Assembly: GCA_900489925.1 (NCBI GenBank)
Contig: UEHQ01000011.1
Location: 460-64,459, forward strand
DNA from: Hyphomicrobiales bacterium
GTDB taxonomy: Bacteria > Pseudomonadota > Alphaproteobacteria > Rhizobiales > Rhizobiaceae
Reading direction: 5' to 3'
DNA length: 64,000 nucleotides
Shown here: positions 55,760-64,000 of the stretch, piece after piece
Position numbering within the stretch: position 1 is the first letter of the stretch
Layout of the letters: every line of letters starts with the position of its first letter
Program-made: the position numbers and the translations under genes
Notes under the pieces: model-generated
Databases searched by the model: none
What the model was told of the DNA's origin: nothing
Seen by the model: the letters and a program-made list of their open reading frames with translations, nothing else

Positions 55760-56764
55760 TTAAGCGGCGGCAGCGCGCCGGAAGTTGCCCAGCCCGGCAA
55801 AGAGTTCGACGGACTTCAGCCGTGTCTCGATATCGTGGATCGGCATCGAGATGATCACTTCATCGGCCTGCGTGTCGCGCAGGAATTCCGTCAGCTTGGC
55901 CTCGGCGGTCTTCTGCGAGCCGACGACGGCATAGCGAAGCGTATGTTCGACCATCGTCTTTTCCATCGGCGACCAGAAGCTCTCCATGTCGCGGATCGGA
56001 CGGGGGAATTGCCCGCGGACATTGCGGCGCAGATTGACAAACTGCTGTTGCGCGGAGGTGAAGTGATACTGCGCCTCCTCGTCGGTGTCGGCGACCGACC
56101 CCATGACACCGACCATGGCATAGGGCTTCTCAAGGACGGCGGAGGGCTGGAAGCGATCGCGGTAGATATCGAGCGCATCGAGCAGCGAATCCGGAGCGAA
56201 ATGCGAGGCGAATGCATAGGGAAGCCCCAGCATCGCGGCAAGCTGAGCGCTATAGAGGCTGGAGCCGAGCAGCCATATCGGCACGTTGGAATTCATTCCC
56301 GGCACAGCCAGGATCGCCTGGTTTTCGACAGGCGCACCAAGCAGCTGCTGCAGCTCGACGACATCGTTCGGAAAACTCTGTGCGCCCGCGTCGAGATTGC
56401 GACGCAGCGCCTGGGCTGTCCGCATGTCGGTGCCCGGCGCGCGACCAAGACCGAGATCGACGCGTCCCGGAAACAGCGCTTCCAGCGTTCCGAATTGCTC
56501 CGCGATCACAAGCGGCGAGTGATTGGGTAACATGATGCCGCCGGAACCGATACGGATGCGCTTCGTCGCCGCGCCGACGTGACCGATCACCACCGCCGTC
56601 GCCGCGCTGGCGATGCCGGGCATGCCGTGATGCTCGGCCAGCCAGAACCTGTTGTATCCGAATTCCTCGGCTTTCTGCGCCATCCGCGCCGAAGCATCCA
56701 GTGACTGACGGATCGTACCGCCTTCCGGAACAGGGGAAAGATCGAGAATCGAGAAGGGAACCAT
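55760..56764 (-). CDS. Luciferase-like (LLM class) flavin-dependent oxidoreductase
   Basis: The protein of 334 residues from ATG 56764 begins [20 protein letters not shown] and has the LLM features [55 protein letters not shown] and [11 protein letters not shown]. It uses reduced FMN to oxygenate or reduce an unknown organic substrate. The upstream frame extension to 57007 is Arg-rich and not coding. No strong ribosome-binding site is visible. It lies between the cytochrome c gene and the ClC gene without close coupling to either. Confidence 0.9.
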   Translation of the reverse strand: MVPFSILDLSPVPEGGTIRQSLDASARMAQKAEEFGYNRFWLAEHHGMPGIASAATAVVIGHVGAATKRIRIGSGGIMLPNHSPLVIAEQFGTLEALFPGRVDLGLGRAPGTDMRTAQALRRNLDAGAQSFPNDVVELQQLLGAPVENQAILAVPGMNSNVPIWLLGSSLYSAQLAAMLGLPYAFASHFAPDSLLDALDIYRDRFQPSAVLEKPYAMVGVMGSVADTDEEAQYHFTSAQQQFVNLRRNVRGQFPRPIRDMESFWSPMEKTMVEHTLRYAVVGSQKTAEAKLTEFLRDTQADEVIISMPIHDIETRLKSVELFAGLGNFRRAAAA

Positions 56765-56906
56765 GGGAGGGCCTGTCGGTAATTGGACTGAATGCCCTAT
56801 GTAGGTGCTCGCACAGGCTGACCAAAGGGCGTCGGAAGAAAAACGACGGTAGCGGCTCGCCACCACCACCATGCCGTGCCTGCAAAAGCGAACGACTTTT
56901 CGAGGA

Positions 56907-58244
56907 TCACTCGCCCGGCGGGCGATGCTCGCGAAGGTAGCGCACCGCAACGCCCGCCGGAAGGTCGCTTCGCCCCATCGTCTTCGGGATACCGACGCGC
57001 TGTGCAAGGTAGATGCTGGAATGCCCGCTGAAGAGGTAGGAGACGAAACAGGCCACGGCGAGATAGACCGCGTGCGTGGTGCCGAACAGTTCCATGCCCA
57101 TGATCAGGCAGGCGAGCGGCGTGTTGGTGGCGCCCGCGAAAACCGCGACGAAGCCGAGTGCCGCGAAGAGATCGACCGGCGCACCGAGCACGCCCGCCAG
57201 GGCGCTTCCGAGCGCTGCACCGATAAAGAACAGCGGCGTCACCTCGCCACCCTTGAAGCCGGAACTCAGGGTCACGACCGTAAACAGCGTCTTCCAGAAC
57301 CAGCTCCAGTAATCGACATGCCCAGGCTGGAAGAAACCCGGAATGGTCGCATCCCCGGGATTGGGCGACCAGACGCCTAGCCCCAGATATTCGCGCGTGC
57401 CAAGCAGATAAACGAGCAACAGCAGCACTGCGCTAGCTAGCACCGGACGCAGCAGCGCATAGGGTATCGCGCTCTTCAGCACAGCCGAAAGCCGATGCGA
57501 CACCTCCGCGAAGAGATGCGCCATGATCCCGAAGGCGACGGCGGCCATGGTTACCTTGACAAGCAGCAGCGGCTGCAGGTGAAAGCCGACGGCCGCACTC
57601 TCAAGAAAGCTGATGTGATATCGGGTGTGCTCGATGCCCCAGGCATGGCAGGTCCAGTCCGCGACGATCGCCGCCAGCAGCGCCGGCAGCAGGGCCTCAT
57701 ACTGGATGCGACCGATCGTCAGCACCTCGAGTGCGAACACGGCACCCGCAATCGGGGTGCCGAACACCGCGCCGAAACCGGCCGCGATCCCCGCCATCAA
57801 CAAGATGCGCGTCTCGGCCGGGCTCAGCCTGAACATCCGCCCGAAGGAACTCGCGAGGCTCCCTCCCATCTGCACCGCGGTCCCCTCACGACCCGCCGAG
57901 CCGCCGACGAGATGAGTGACGACGGTCGAAACCAGGATGAACGGCGCCATCCGCAACGGCACACCGCCATCGGGTTCGTGGATCTGGTCGACGATCAGGT
58001 TGTTTCCACCCTCCGCAGCACCGCCGAAACGGCCATAGACGAAGACCATCGCGAAACCCGCGACCGGCATGGCATAGATCAGCCAGGGATAGTCGAAGCG
58101 GAGCGCGGTGGCCTCATCAAGCGCCCAGAGAAACAGCGCAACGAGCGAACCGACCACAATGGCCATCGGGGTGACGACGGCGGCCCATTTCACCAAGGCG
58201 CGGACCTGCCGTAGACGCAGGCCGACAAGATCGGAGAAACCCAT
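56907..58244 (-). CDS. ClC-type chloride channel or H+/Cl- antiporter
   Basis: The 445-residue protein has the ClC anion-binding segments [37 protein letters not shown] and the later [20 protein letters not shown], with about ten to twelve membrane helices. It belongs to the voltage-gated chloride channel family; family members can be channels or proton antiporters. The gating glutamate of E. coli ClC-ec1 lies in G(R)EGP; here the motif is REGT, so transport type is unsure. It is not in an obvious operon. Confidence 0.9.
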   Translation of the reverse strand: MGFSDLVGLRLRQVRALVKWAAVVTPMAIVVGSLVALFLWALDEATALRFDYPWLIYAMPVAGFAMVFVYGRFGGAAEGGNNLIVDQIHEPDGGVPLRMAPFILVSTVVTHLVGGSAGREGTAVQMGGSLASSFGRMFRLSPAETRILLMAGIAAGFGAVFGTPIAGAVFALEVLTIGRIQYEALLPALLAAIVADWTCHAWGIEHTRYHISFLESAAVGFHLQPLLLVKVTMAAVAFGIMAHLFAEVSHRLSAVLKSAIPYALLRPVLASAVLLLLVYLLGTREYLGLGVWSPNPGDATIPGFFQPGHVDYWSWFWKTLFTVVTLSSGFKGGEVTPLFFIGAALGSALAGVLGAPVDLFAALGFVAVFAGATNTPLACLIMGMELFGTTHAVYLAVACFVSYLFSGHSSIYLAQRVGIPKTMGRSDLPAGVAVRYLREHRPPGE

Positions 58245-58564
58245 CAGAAGTTTCCTCCGGCGCTCACATCAAAACGGCAAGACAAGGATGATTTGTTTCC
58301 AGGCACGACTCTACTCCTTCGCGTCAGCGCGTTGAGTAGGAGTCATCAGCTTCATCAAGGAAGCGGTTCGACCGTTATTGGTCCGGCAGAATCCATTACC
58401 GTGCGCATTGGATAGGCGAACAGGCCTTCGGCTGTCAACAGCGTCGGGAAAACATAGGCTTCGGGCAGCCCGACCGCCCGCTACATTCCCAGCGGCAATC
58501 GCGGGACCGTTTTCCGCGTCGGTGGCATGGCGACGGCTGTAACGACAAGCAGCGTCGCGCCCCA
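58245..58564. other. Gene-poor interval between ClC and acetyltransferase genes
   Basis: No convincing gene. One minus-strand frame of about 85 codons (58311-58568) overlaps the acetyltransferase stop, is rich in Arg, Ala and Cys and has no ribosome-binding site, so I treat it as non-coding. The promoter of the ClC gene should be near 58250-58330. Confidence 0.5.
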
Positions 58565-59362
58565 TCACCGGCCCGCAACCGTTGCGCTGATGTAGTGGGT
58601 TAAGGTGAGAAACCGCGTCATCCCAAGAGCCTCGGCCAATCGGATGGAAGGCCGGTTCGTGTCCTCCACCTGATAGCGAGCAACAAGTCCCCGGCGTTTC
58701 AGTTCAGCAAGTGCCGCTTGAACGACACCGCGAGCCAGACCGCGACCACGCGCCTCGGGAAGCGTATAGACACCACCGATTTCCCATATGTCGCCATCGA
58801 TTTTAAAGGCGAAACAGCCGGACAGGCACTCGCCGTCGACCTCCGCTGTGGAGGTGAACGCCTCCCCACGCTCCATGAGCGGTTGCAGCCACGCGGCAGG
58901 GTGGCCCTGTGCTGCAAAAAGATGAAAGGGCGCCTCTGCAGCAGCCGTTCCGATGCGCGCCGTTTCACCAGCCAGGGGAAAATCCGTTGAGGTGTAGGAG
59001 ATGAAGGACGTCCGTCTCTCCAACGGAAACGCCTCTCCGGCGATCGCCCTGTCATCGTCGGAGCAGAGCTTGAAGACAAGCACGCGGTCACGCGGCACAA
59101 ACGGCAGCAGCGAGCGCGTCATCTCCGGTTCATCACTGGCGATGATCGCCGACGCATGCGCATCGGGATAAGTCGCAAGATCATATTCGCTGAACGCGTG
59201 GTCGATCAGCAAAAGCGTCGCGACACGATCGCCCGACACAAGCTGATGGACACGCACACCTTCAGGGCGTGAGATGAGAAATTTCAGCAGCACGACATTG
59301 GCGAGCGGCCTGCGTCGCAGTGTCGTCAATATCTGATCCGGATCGGTTTGGGCCGACAGCAT
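58565..59362 (-). CDS. GNAT-family N-acetyltransferase
   Basis: The protein of 265 residues has a C-terminal GNAT domain with the acetyl-CoA loop in EIGGVYTLPEARGRGLARGVVQAALAEL and VEDTNRPSIRLAEALGMTR; the N-terminal half (about 1-150) is a less conserved extension. The layout is of the FR47-like/predicted two-domain group. The start is ATG 59362 with GAAGG 8 bases upstream, or a GTG three codons earlier. Substrate unknown. Confidence 0.87.
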   Translation of the reverse strand: MLSAQTDPDQILTTLRRRPLANVVLLKFLISRPEGVRVHQLVSGDRVATLLLIDHAFSEYDLATYPDAHASAIIASDEPEMTRSLLPFVPRDRVLVFKLCSDDDRAIAGEAFPLERRTSFISYTSTDFPLAGETARIGTAAAEAPFHLFAAQGHPAAWLQPLMERGEAFTSTAEVDGECLSGCFAFKIDGDIWEIGGVYTLPEARGRGLARGVVQAALAELKRRGLVARYQVEDTNRPSIRLAEALGMTRFLTLTHYISATVAGR

Positions 59363-59390
59363 TCGCGGCACCTTCGGGGCGGGAGAGTGG

Positions 59391-59414
59391 AAAAGCCCGC
59401 AAATACGGGCTTTT
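59391..59414. terminator. Bidirectional terminator between chemoreceptor and acetyltransferase genes
   Basis: AAAAGCCCG-CAAATA-CGGGCTTTT is a perfect stem with T-runs on both strands, 14 bases after the chemoreceptor stop codon and just upstream of the acetyltransferase gene. Confidence 0.85.
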
Positions 59415-59428
59415 CCTTCGTTGTTCGA

Positions 59429-61744
59429 TCAGCCCTTGCGACGCAGCACATGCACCTCGGCGCTATGCTGGTAGTGGCTCGGCGCCAGGGTAAAGTTTGC
59501 AAGCTGCCGGTCCATCTCGCCCGCCTCGGTGGCAAGCCGGTGGATCGCTGCGGTGGTCTCTTCGACCATGGCCGCATTCTGCTGCGTCATCGTATCGAGT
59601 TCGGCCACGGCGGCGTTGATCTGCCGAAGCGTATCGGCCTCCTCGCGGGTCGATTCCATGATCTCGCTGATCTGGCCGTTGATGGCCTCGACGTGGCTAC
59701 CGATCCCGGTCAACGCCTCACCTGCCCGCTCAACCAGCGCAACGCCGGCCTCGACCTCATGGGTGGATTTCTGCAGCAGGTTGGCGATTTCCTTGGCCGC
59801 GCTCGACGAGCGCTGCGCCAGTTCGCGCACTTCCATGGCGACGACCGCAAAGCCCTTGCCTGCCTCGCCAGCGCGGGCGGCTTCGACGCCCGCGTTCAGG
59901 GCCAGAAGGTTCGTCTGGAAGGCGATGGAATCGATCACGGTGATGATCGAATTGATCTGCCGCGAGGATGCCTGAATGGCTTCCATGGCGGCAATCGTGT
60001 CGCGCATGATCTGGCCGGACCCGGTCGTCTCACGCTTTGTGTCCCGCGCGATGCGCTCGGCCTGCTCGGCGCGCTCGATCTGGACACGGACGGATTGAGT
60101 GATCGCGTCGATGGCATTCGCGGTTTCGGTGATGGATGCCGCCTGCCGCTCGGTGCGGCCCGCCAGTTCGTCGGCGCCGGTACGCATCTCCTCGGAACCG
60201 CCGCGCACCGCCATCGAGTTTCCGCCGATTGCCGTCATCGTTTCGCTGAGTGCGGCGAGCGCCTGGTTGAAGTTGACGCGCAACCCTTCCAGTTCGTTCG
60301 GGAAACGGCGGTCGATCTGATAGGCAAGGTCGCCATTCGCCAGATGATGCAGGCCCTCGTCGATCGATTCAACGACGTCCTGCAGGGTTTTCGCTTCAGC
60401 TTCGCGCTCGGCCATGTGCTGCTGGCGATCCCGTTCGGCGCGAGCACGGGTCTCGGTGCTTGCAGCCTCCATCTCCCGGCTCTCGATCAGCGACTGCTTG
60501 AAGCGCGCCAGGGCCTTTGCCATGGTGCCGATCTCGTCGCCACGGTTCTGGCTGCCGATCTCGACATCGAGGTTGCCGTCAGCAACCTCGCGGGTGACGC
60601 CGGCAAGCTTCGCCAGCGGCGAAAACAGCATCTTGGTAATGATACCGGTCGCAATGGCCATGACGATAAGTACGGCGATCGCGATCATCGTCAGCAGGCT
60701 GGCGATTTCGATCGAGCCGGCATTGATCTCGCTGAGACGCACGCTCTCTACCACGAGATAGCGTCCGCCCTGATAATCGATGCCCTTGACGTAGGCGCGT
60801 GCTGCGCCGTCCGCGCGGCTAAAATCGTCCACTGTCATCGTACTGCTGGCCAGCGCATCCTTCACAAAGGTGAAGGGGGCCGTATCCAGCGTGACAAGCT
60901 GGCCGCTCGCGTCGACCGCAACGGCGGAGCCATCGTCGGACACGATTGCCGCCTGCGCGGTGCTGCCCGATACGATGCCCTTTGCCAGGATGTTGGTGAA
61001 GATGTCGTCACGCACCTTGAAGAGGAAGATCCCCTTCGGCGCCCCGAGCTTGACGATCGGCACCGCATAGAAGATCGCGGCCTTGCCGGTCGCTGCATCA
61101 ACGCGAAGTCCGGAGAACGCGGCCGGCGCGGAATCGTCGGTCGCATTCTTCGCGTTCTCGAGAGCCTTGGTGAAGGCCAGCCCCGCCCCCGTCGCTTTCC
61201 AGGCATCCGCCTTCAGATTCTCGGCAAACTCGTCGCCCTTCTTGTAGGAGTAGAGAACGTTGCCATCAAGATCGGCGATCAACAGGTCGCTGAACGGCGT
61301 GTTCTCCAGGTCGCGGGCAACCTCGCTCTGCGTCGTCTCATGGTTCGAATAGTAGAAACCGCTCGGCGCATCCGGCTTCAGCAGCTTCTCGCGCTGATCG
61401 GCCGGGTTCGGATTGTTGGTAATGAAGACCTTTTTCAGCTCGGCGCGGGCATCACCCGAGGTCTTCTCGATCGTCTTCCAGCCGCTCTTCAGGCTGGTGA
61501 TCGACATCTGCAGCGCTTCGATGCGCGCGATGGAATTCGACTGGTTTTCGAGCTGCTGCAACTGTTCCTGCAGCATGTCGCCGCGGAAGATGAGCACGCT
61601 CTCCTTGGCCTTCAACGCCTGCTCGCCGGAAATGCGGCTGCTGGCGAAATAGGCAAGACCGTTGATAACCGCGATAGACAGCGCAGTCAGCAGAATAAAT
61701 GTAGCAATGACCTTGAACGACAGGGACTGGAATCTCTGAGCCAT
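59429..61744 (-). CDS. Methyl-accepting chemotaxis protein with large periplasmic domain
   Basis: The 771-residue receptor has an N-terminal membrane helix (FKVIATFILLTALSIAVINGL), a periplasmic domain of about 310 residues with a Cache-like feel (DLLIADLDGNVLYSYKKGDEF, GKAAIFYAVPIVKLGAPKGIFLFKVRD), a second helix near 352-375, a HAMP domain (SPLAKLAGVTREVADGNLDVEIG) and the tip [21 protein letters not shown]. The C-terminus ends HVLRRKG, without a CheR-docking pentapeptide. Ligand unknown. It is the last gene before ruvC and divergent from it. Confidence 0.92.
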   Translation of the reverse strand: MAQRFQSLSFKVIATFILLTALSIAVINGLAYFASSRISGEQALKAKESVLIFRGDMLQEQLQQLENQSNSIARIEALQMSITSLKSGWKTIEKTSGDARAELKKVFITNNPNPADQREKLLKPDAPSGFYYSNHETTQSEVARDLENTPFSDLLIADLDGNVLYSYKKGDEFAENLKADAWKATGAGLAFTKALENAKNATDDSAPAAFSGLRVDAATGKAAIFYAVPIVKLGAPKGIFLFKVRDDIFTNILAKGIVSGSTAQAAIVSDDGSAVAVDASGQLVTLDTAPFTFVKDALASSTMTVDDFSRADGAARAYVKGIDYQGGRYLVVESVRLSEINAGSIEIASLLTMIAIAVLIVMAIATGIITKMLFSPLAKLAGVTREVADGNLDVEIGSQNRGDEIGTMAKALARFKQSLIESREMEAASTETRARAERDRQQHMAEREAEAKTLQDVVESIDEGLHHLANGDLAYQIDRRFPNELEGLRVNFNQALAALSETMTAIGGNSMAVRGGSEEMRTGADELAGRTERQAASITETANAIDAITQSVRVQIERAEQAERIARDTKRETTGSGQIMRDTIAAMEAIQASSRQINSIITVIDSIAFQTNLLALNAGVEAARAGEAGKGFAVVAMEVRELAQRSSSAAKEIANLLQKSTHEVEAGVALVERAGEALTGIGSHVEAINGQISEIMESTREEADTLRQINAAVAELDTMTQQNAAMVEETTAAIHRLATEAGEMDRQLANFTLAPSHYQHSAEVHVLRRKG

Positions 61745-61989
61745 GGAACGACGAACCCCTTCCGGAACGGCACATGACGACCGGACGCGCGAACGTCCGA
61801 TCGGCAGACCTGAAAACAGAAAACGGGGAGCCTTTGCTTCCGGAGAAGCCGGCTCCTCTCACATTTTATGGACCAAAAGTTGCGCACGGAGTTTAAATTG
61901 ACGTAAACGGCAACACTCGAAATCAGGCAATGTTTTTGTTTTGTTCACATATCGATGGCAGTTATTTTACAACTGCAATAGGGTGAAGC

Positions 61990-62502
61990 ATGCAAAACAC
62001 GATTCGCATCATCGGCATTGACCCCGGCCTGCGCCGCACCGGCTGGGGTGTCATCGAAACGCTCGGCAACTCGCTGCGCTTCGTCGCCTCCGGTACGGTG
62101 ACCTCGGACGGCGACATGGATCTCGCCTCGCGCCTGTGCCAGCTGCATGACGGCCTGGCGGAAGTCGTTCACAGCTATCAGCCGGATGAAGCCGCCGTGG
62201 AGCAGACGTTCGTCAACAAGGACGCCGTTGCCACCCTGAAACTCGGGCAGGCGCGCGGTATCGCCATGCTGGTCCCTGCCCGCGCCGGGCTGCAGGTCGC
62301 CGAATATGCCCCCAATGCGGTCAAGAAATCGGTGATAGGCGTCGGCCATGGCGAGAAGCGGCAGATCCACATGATGCTGAAAATCCTGATGCCGAAGGTC
62401 GAGTTCAAAGGCGACGATGCCGCCGACGCGCTTGCCATTGCGATCTGCCATGCCCACAATCGCGGCGGCAACCGCATGCGGCAGGCAGCCCTGGCCGGGT
62501 GA
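61990..62502 (+). CDS. ruvC: Holliday junction endonuclease RuvC
   Basis: The 170-residue protein starts [19 protein letters not shown], with the catalytic Asp of the RNase H-like fold, and has [21 protein letters not shown] with the second acid and [20 protein letters not shown] with the final acidic pair. It resolves four-way junctions in complex with RuvAB. AGGG is upstream of ATG 61990. It is on the plus strand, pointing out of the window with ruvA and ruvB. Confidence 0.97.
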   Translation: MQNTIRIIGIDPGLRRTGWGVIETLGNSLRFVASGTVTSDGDMDLASRLCQLHDGLAEVVHSYQPDEAAVEQTFVNKDAVATLKLGQARGIAMLVPARAGLQVAEYAPNAVKKSVIGVGHGEKRQIHMMLKILMPKVEFKGDDAADALAIAICHAHNRGGNRMRQAALAG

Positions 62503-62515
62503 CCATAGTGACAGA

Positions 62516-62540
62516 GGCGGGTCGCCCGCCGCTTTTCTTT
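62516..62540 (+). terminator. Hairpin with T-tract between ruvC and ruvA
   Basis: GGCGGG-TCG-CCCGCC is followed by GCTTTTCTTT, 13 bases after the ruvC stop codon. The stem is only 6 bp with a tight loop, so it may be a partial terminator or attenuator inside the ruv operon. Confidence 0.45.
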
Positions 62541-62577
62541 GCCTTATCAATCCCCCTACCCCTGACGGACCCAACTC

Positions 62578-63195
62578 ATGATCGGCAAGCTCAAAGGCAC
62601 CATCGACGAAATCGGCGACGACTATGTCCTCGTCGACGTGCACGGCGTCTGCTACGTCGCCTTCTGTTCGGCACGCACGCTGTCGCGGCTCGGCTCTGTG
62701 GGCGAGGCCTGCATCCTTTTCATTGAGACCTACGTCCGCGAGGACCAGCTCAAGCTCTTCGGCTTCATGACCGCGCTGGAGCGTGAATGGTTCAACCTGC
62801 TACAGAGCGTTCAGGGCGTTGGCGCCAAGGTGGCGCTCGCGGTCCTTTCGACGCTGACGCCGAGTGAGCTTGCAAACGCCATCGCCTTGCAGGACCGTAC
62901 CGCCGTTTCCCGCGCCCAGGGCGTCGGCCCGAAGGTTGCGGTGCGTATCGTCACCGAACTGAAGAACAAGGCGCCGGCCTTTGCGGGCGAAGCATCCGCC
63001 AATATCGGCCTGAAGCAGGAGCTGGGCGAAGGTGTTGCCGCCGCACCGGTTGCCGATGCCGTCTCGGCGTTGACGAACCTCGGCTACTCCCGCGACCAGG
63101 CCGCCAACGCGGTGGCCGCGGCGATGAAGACCGCCGGCGAAGGCGCCGACAGCGCCAAGCTCATCCGCCTCGGCCTGAAGGAGCTGGCGCGGTGA
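62578..63195 (+). CDS. ruvA: Holliday junction DNA helicase subunit RuvA
   Basis: The 205-residue protein begins [20 protein letters not shown] with the OB-fold [21 protein letters not shown], and the two helix-hairpin-helix motifs [19 protein letters not shown] and [19 protein letters not shown], then a short C-terminal helical domain ([20 protein letters not shown]). It binds the junction and carries RuvB. It follows ruvC after 75 bases. Confidence 0.97.
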   Translation: MIGKLKGTIDEIGDDYVLVDVHGVCYVAFCSARTLSRLGSVGEACILFIETYVREDQLKLFGFMTALEREWFNLLQSVQGVGAKVALAVLSTLTPSELANAIALQDRTAVSRAQGVGPKVAVRIVTELKNKAPAFAGEASANIGLKQELGEGVAAAPVADAVSALTNLGYSRDQAANAVAAAMKTAGEGADSAKLIRLGLKELAR

Positions 63196-63274
63196 CCTGT
63201 GCATCTCGGCGGGGTGCCAAAATGGCCGGCTTGGTGTATTGGTCCACAGTGTTTGAAGATTGGAAAGTGCCAGC

Positions 63275-64000
63275 ATGAGCGACGCCGCGCGCCTGATATC
63301 CTCGGAAAAGCGAGGCGAAGACCTGGATGTGACGCTGCGCCCGCAGTCGCTGGACGAGTTCACCGGCCAGGCGGAAGCGCGCGCCAACCTGAAGATCTTC
63401 ATCGAGGCTGCGAAGAACCGCGGCGAAGCGTTGGACCACGTGCTCTTTGTCGGCCCGCCGGGCCTCGGCAAGACGACACTGGCCCAGATCATGGCCAAGG
63501 AACTCGGCGTCAACTTTCGCTCGACCTCGGGCCCGGTTATCGCCAAGGCCGGCGACCTTGCCGCGCTTCTGACCAATCTCGAAGAGCGCGACGTGCTCTT
63601 CATCGATGAAATTCATCGCCTCAGCCCGGCCGTCGAGGAAATCCTCTATCCTGCGATGGAAGATTTCCAGCTTGACCTGATCATCGGCGAAGGACCTGCC
63701 GCCCGTTCGGTCAAGATCGACCTGTCGAAGTTCACCCTGGTTGCCGCCACCACCCGCCTCGGTCTGCTCACAACGCCGCTGCGCGATCGCTTCGGCATTC
63801 CGGTGCGCCTGAGCTTCTACACCGTCGAGGAGCTGGAACTGATCGTGCGGCGCGGTGCGCGCCTGATGAACCTGCCGATGACCGACGACGGCGCGCGCGA
63901 GATCGCACGACGCGCCCGCGGCACCCCGCGCATTGCCGGCCGTCTGTTGCGCCGTGTTCGTGATTTCGCGGAAGTGGCAAAGGCGGAAGCGGTCACCCGC
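63275..64000 (+). CDS. ruvB: Holliday junction branch-migration helicase RuvB, 3' end off window
   Basis: The frame opens at ATG 63275, 79 bases after ruvA, and runs to the window edge (242 of about 345 residues). It shows [20 protein letters not shown], Walker [39 protein letters not shown], sensor 1 [20 protein letters not shown] and sensor 2 [19 protein letters not shown]. RuvB is the hexameric ATPase of branch migration. The C-terminal winged helix is outside. No GGAG box is obvious; GAAAG lies about 10 bases upstream. Confidence 0.97.
   Translation, partial: MSDAARLISSEKRGEDLDVTLRPQSLDEFTGQAEARANLKIFIEAAKNRGEALDHVLFVGPPGLGKTTLAQIMAKELGVNFRSTSGPVIAKAGDLAALLTNLEERDVLFIDEIHRLSPAVEEILYPAMEDFQLDLIIGEGPAARSVKIDLSKFTLVAATTRLGLLTTPLRDRFGIPVRLSFYTVEELELIVRRGARLMNLPMTDDGAREIARRARGTPRIAGRLLRRVRDFAEVAKAEAVTR

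Noticed and set aside
58311-58568. Minus-strand frame of 85 codons between ClC and acetyltransferase genes
   Set aside because: Arg/Ala/Cys-rich, overlaps the acetyltransferase stop codon and has no start signal or family.

Overview
The window is a chromosomal segment of an alphaproteobacterium, most probably a member of the Rhizobiaceae (Rhizobium, Agrobacterium or Ensifer group; I cannot fix the genus). This rests on the ruvCAB, ybgC, tolQRAB-pal-cpoB, tilS-ftsH-glmM and serC-serA gene sets, a candidate alphaproteobacterial serC leader RNA, DUF982, IalB-like and BTLCP proteins, a MloK1-type potassium channel, a sulfolipid sqd operon and a CoxMNOP-like second oxidase. Base composition is GC-rich except between about 2.5 and 12.6 kb.

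Layout. 1-2.5 kb: secreted or envelope genes, namely a Gly-Asn repeat protein interrupted by an in-frame amber codon, a transglutaminase-like peptidase, a lytic transglycosylase and a DUF982 protein. 2.5-12.4 kb: a less GC-rich surface-polysaccharide block with an ABC exporter, the operon wecB-wecC-glycosyltransferase, an acyltransferase and a frameshifted methyltransferase, ending at a tRNA-Met gene whose 3' end faces it. 12.8-16.6 kb: K+ channel, a 45-codon small gene and mnmA in one operon, then a TDT-family anion transporter. 16.7-22.6 kb: a LysR regulator, a PAS-GGDEF-EAL protein, and a divergent metal-responsive MerR regulator with a zinc/cadmium P-type ATPase. 22.6-26.5 kb: serC-serA and an outer-membrane beta-barrel protein.

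27-37.5 kb: a long minus-strand housekeeping series: tolQ-tolR-tolA-tolB-pal-cpoB (envelope constriction and integrity), tilS (tRNA lysidine), ftsH and glmM. 38-41.4 kb: an HBM-type chemoreceptor, a small P-loop kinase-like protein and ybgC. 41.5-46.8 kb: sqdBDC for the sulfolipid SQDG, an unrecognised Ala-rich coiled-coil gene, 5-formyl-THF cyclo-ligase and a YmdB-type phosphodiesterase. 46.9-50.6 kb: a frameshifted metallo-beta-lactamase-fold gene, a PNPOx-like protein, yebC, an IalB-like protein and an SH3 protein. 50.6-61.7 kb: an alternative haem-copper oxidase with a cytochrome c, a luciferase-like oxidoreductase, a ClC channel, an acetyltransferase and a second chemoreceptor. 62-64 kb: ruvC, ruvA and the start of ruvB, cut by the window edge.

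I found no CRISPR array, phage, transposon or clear defence system. The items most worth a second look are small: the amber codon at a signal-peptide junction, four helically phased TT(N)ACA repeats upstream of the wec operon, the conserved-looking 45-codon gene next to mnmA, the unknown coiled-coil gene after sqdBDC, two frameshifted genes, and candidate regulatory RNA and operator sites.
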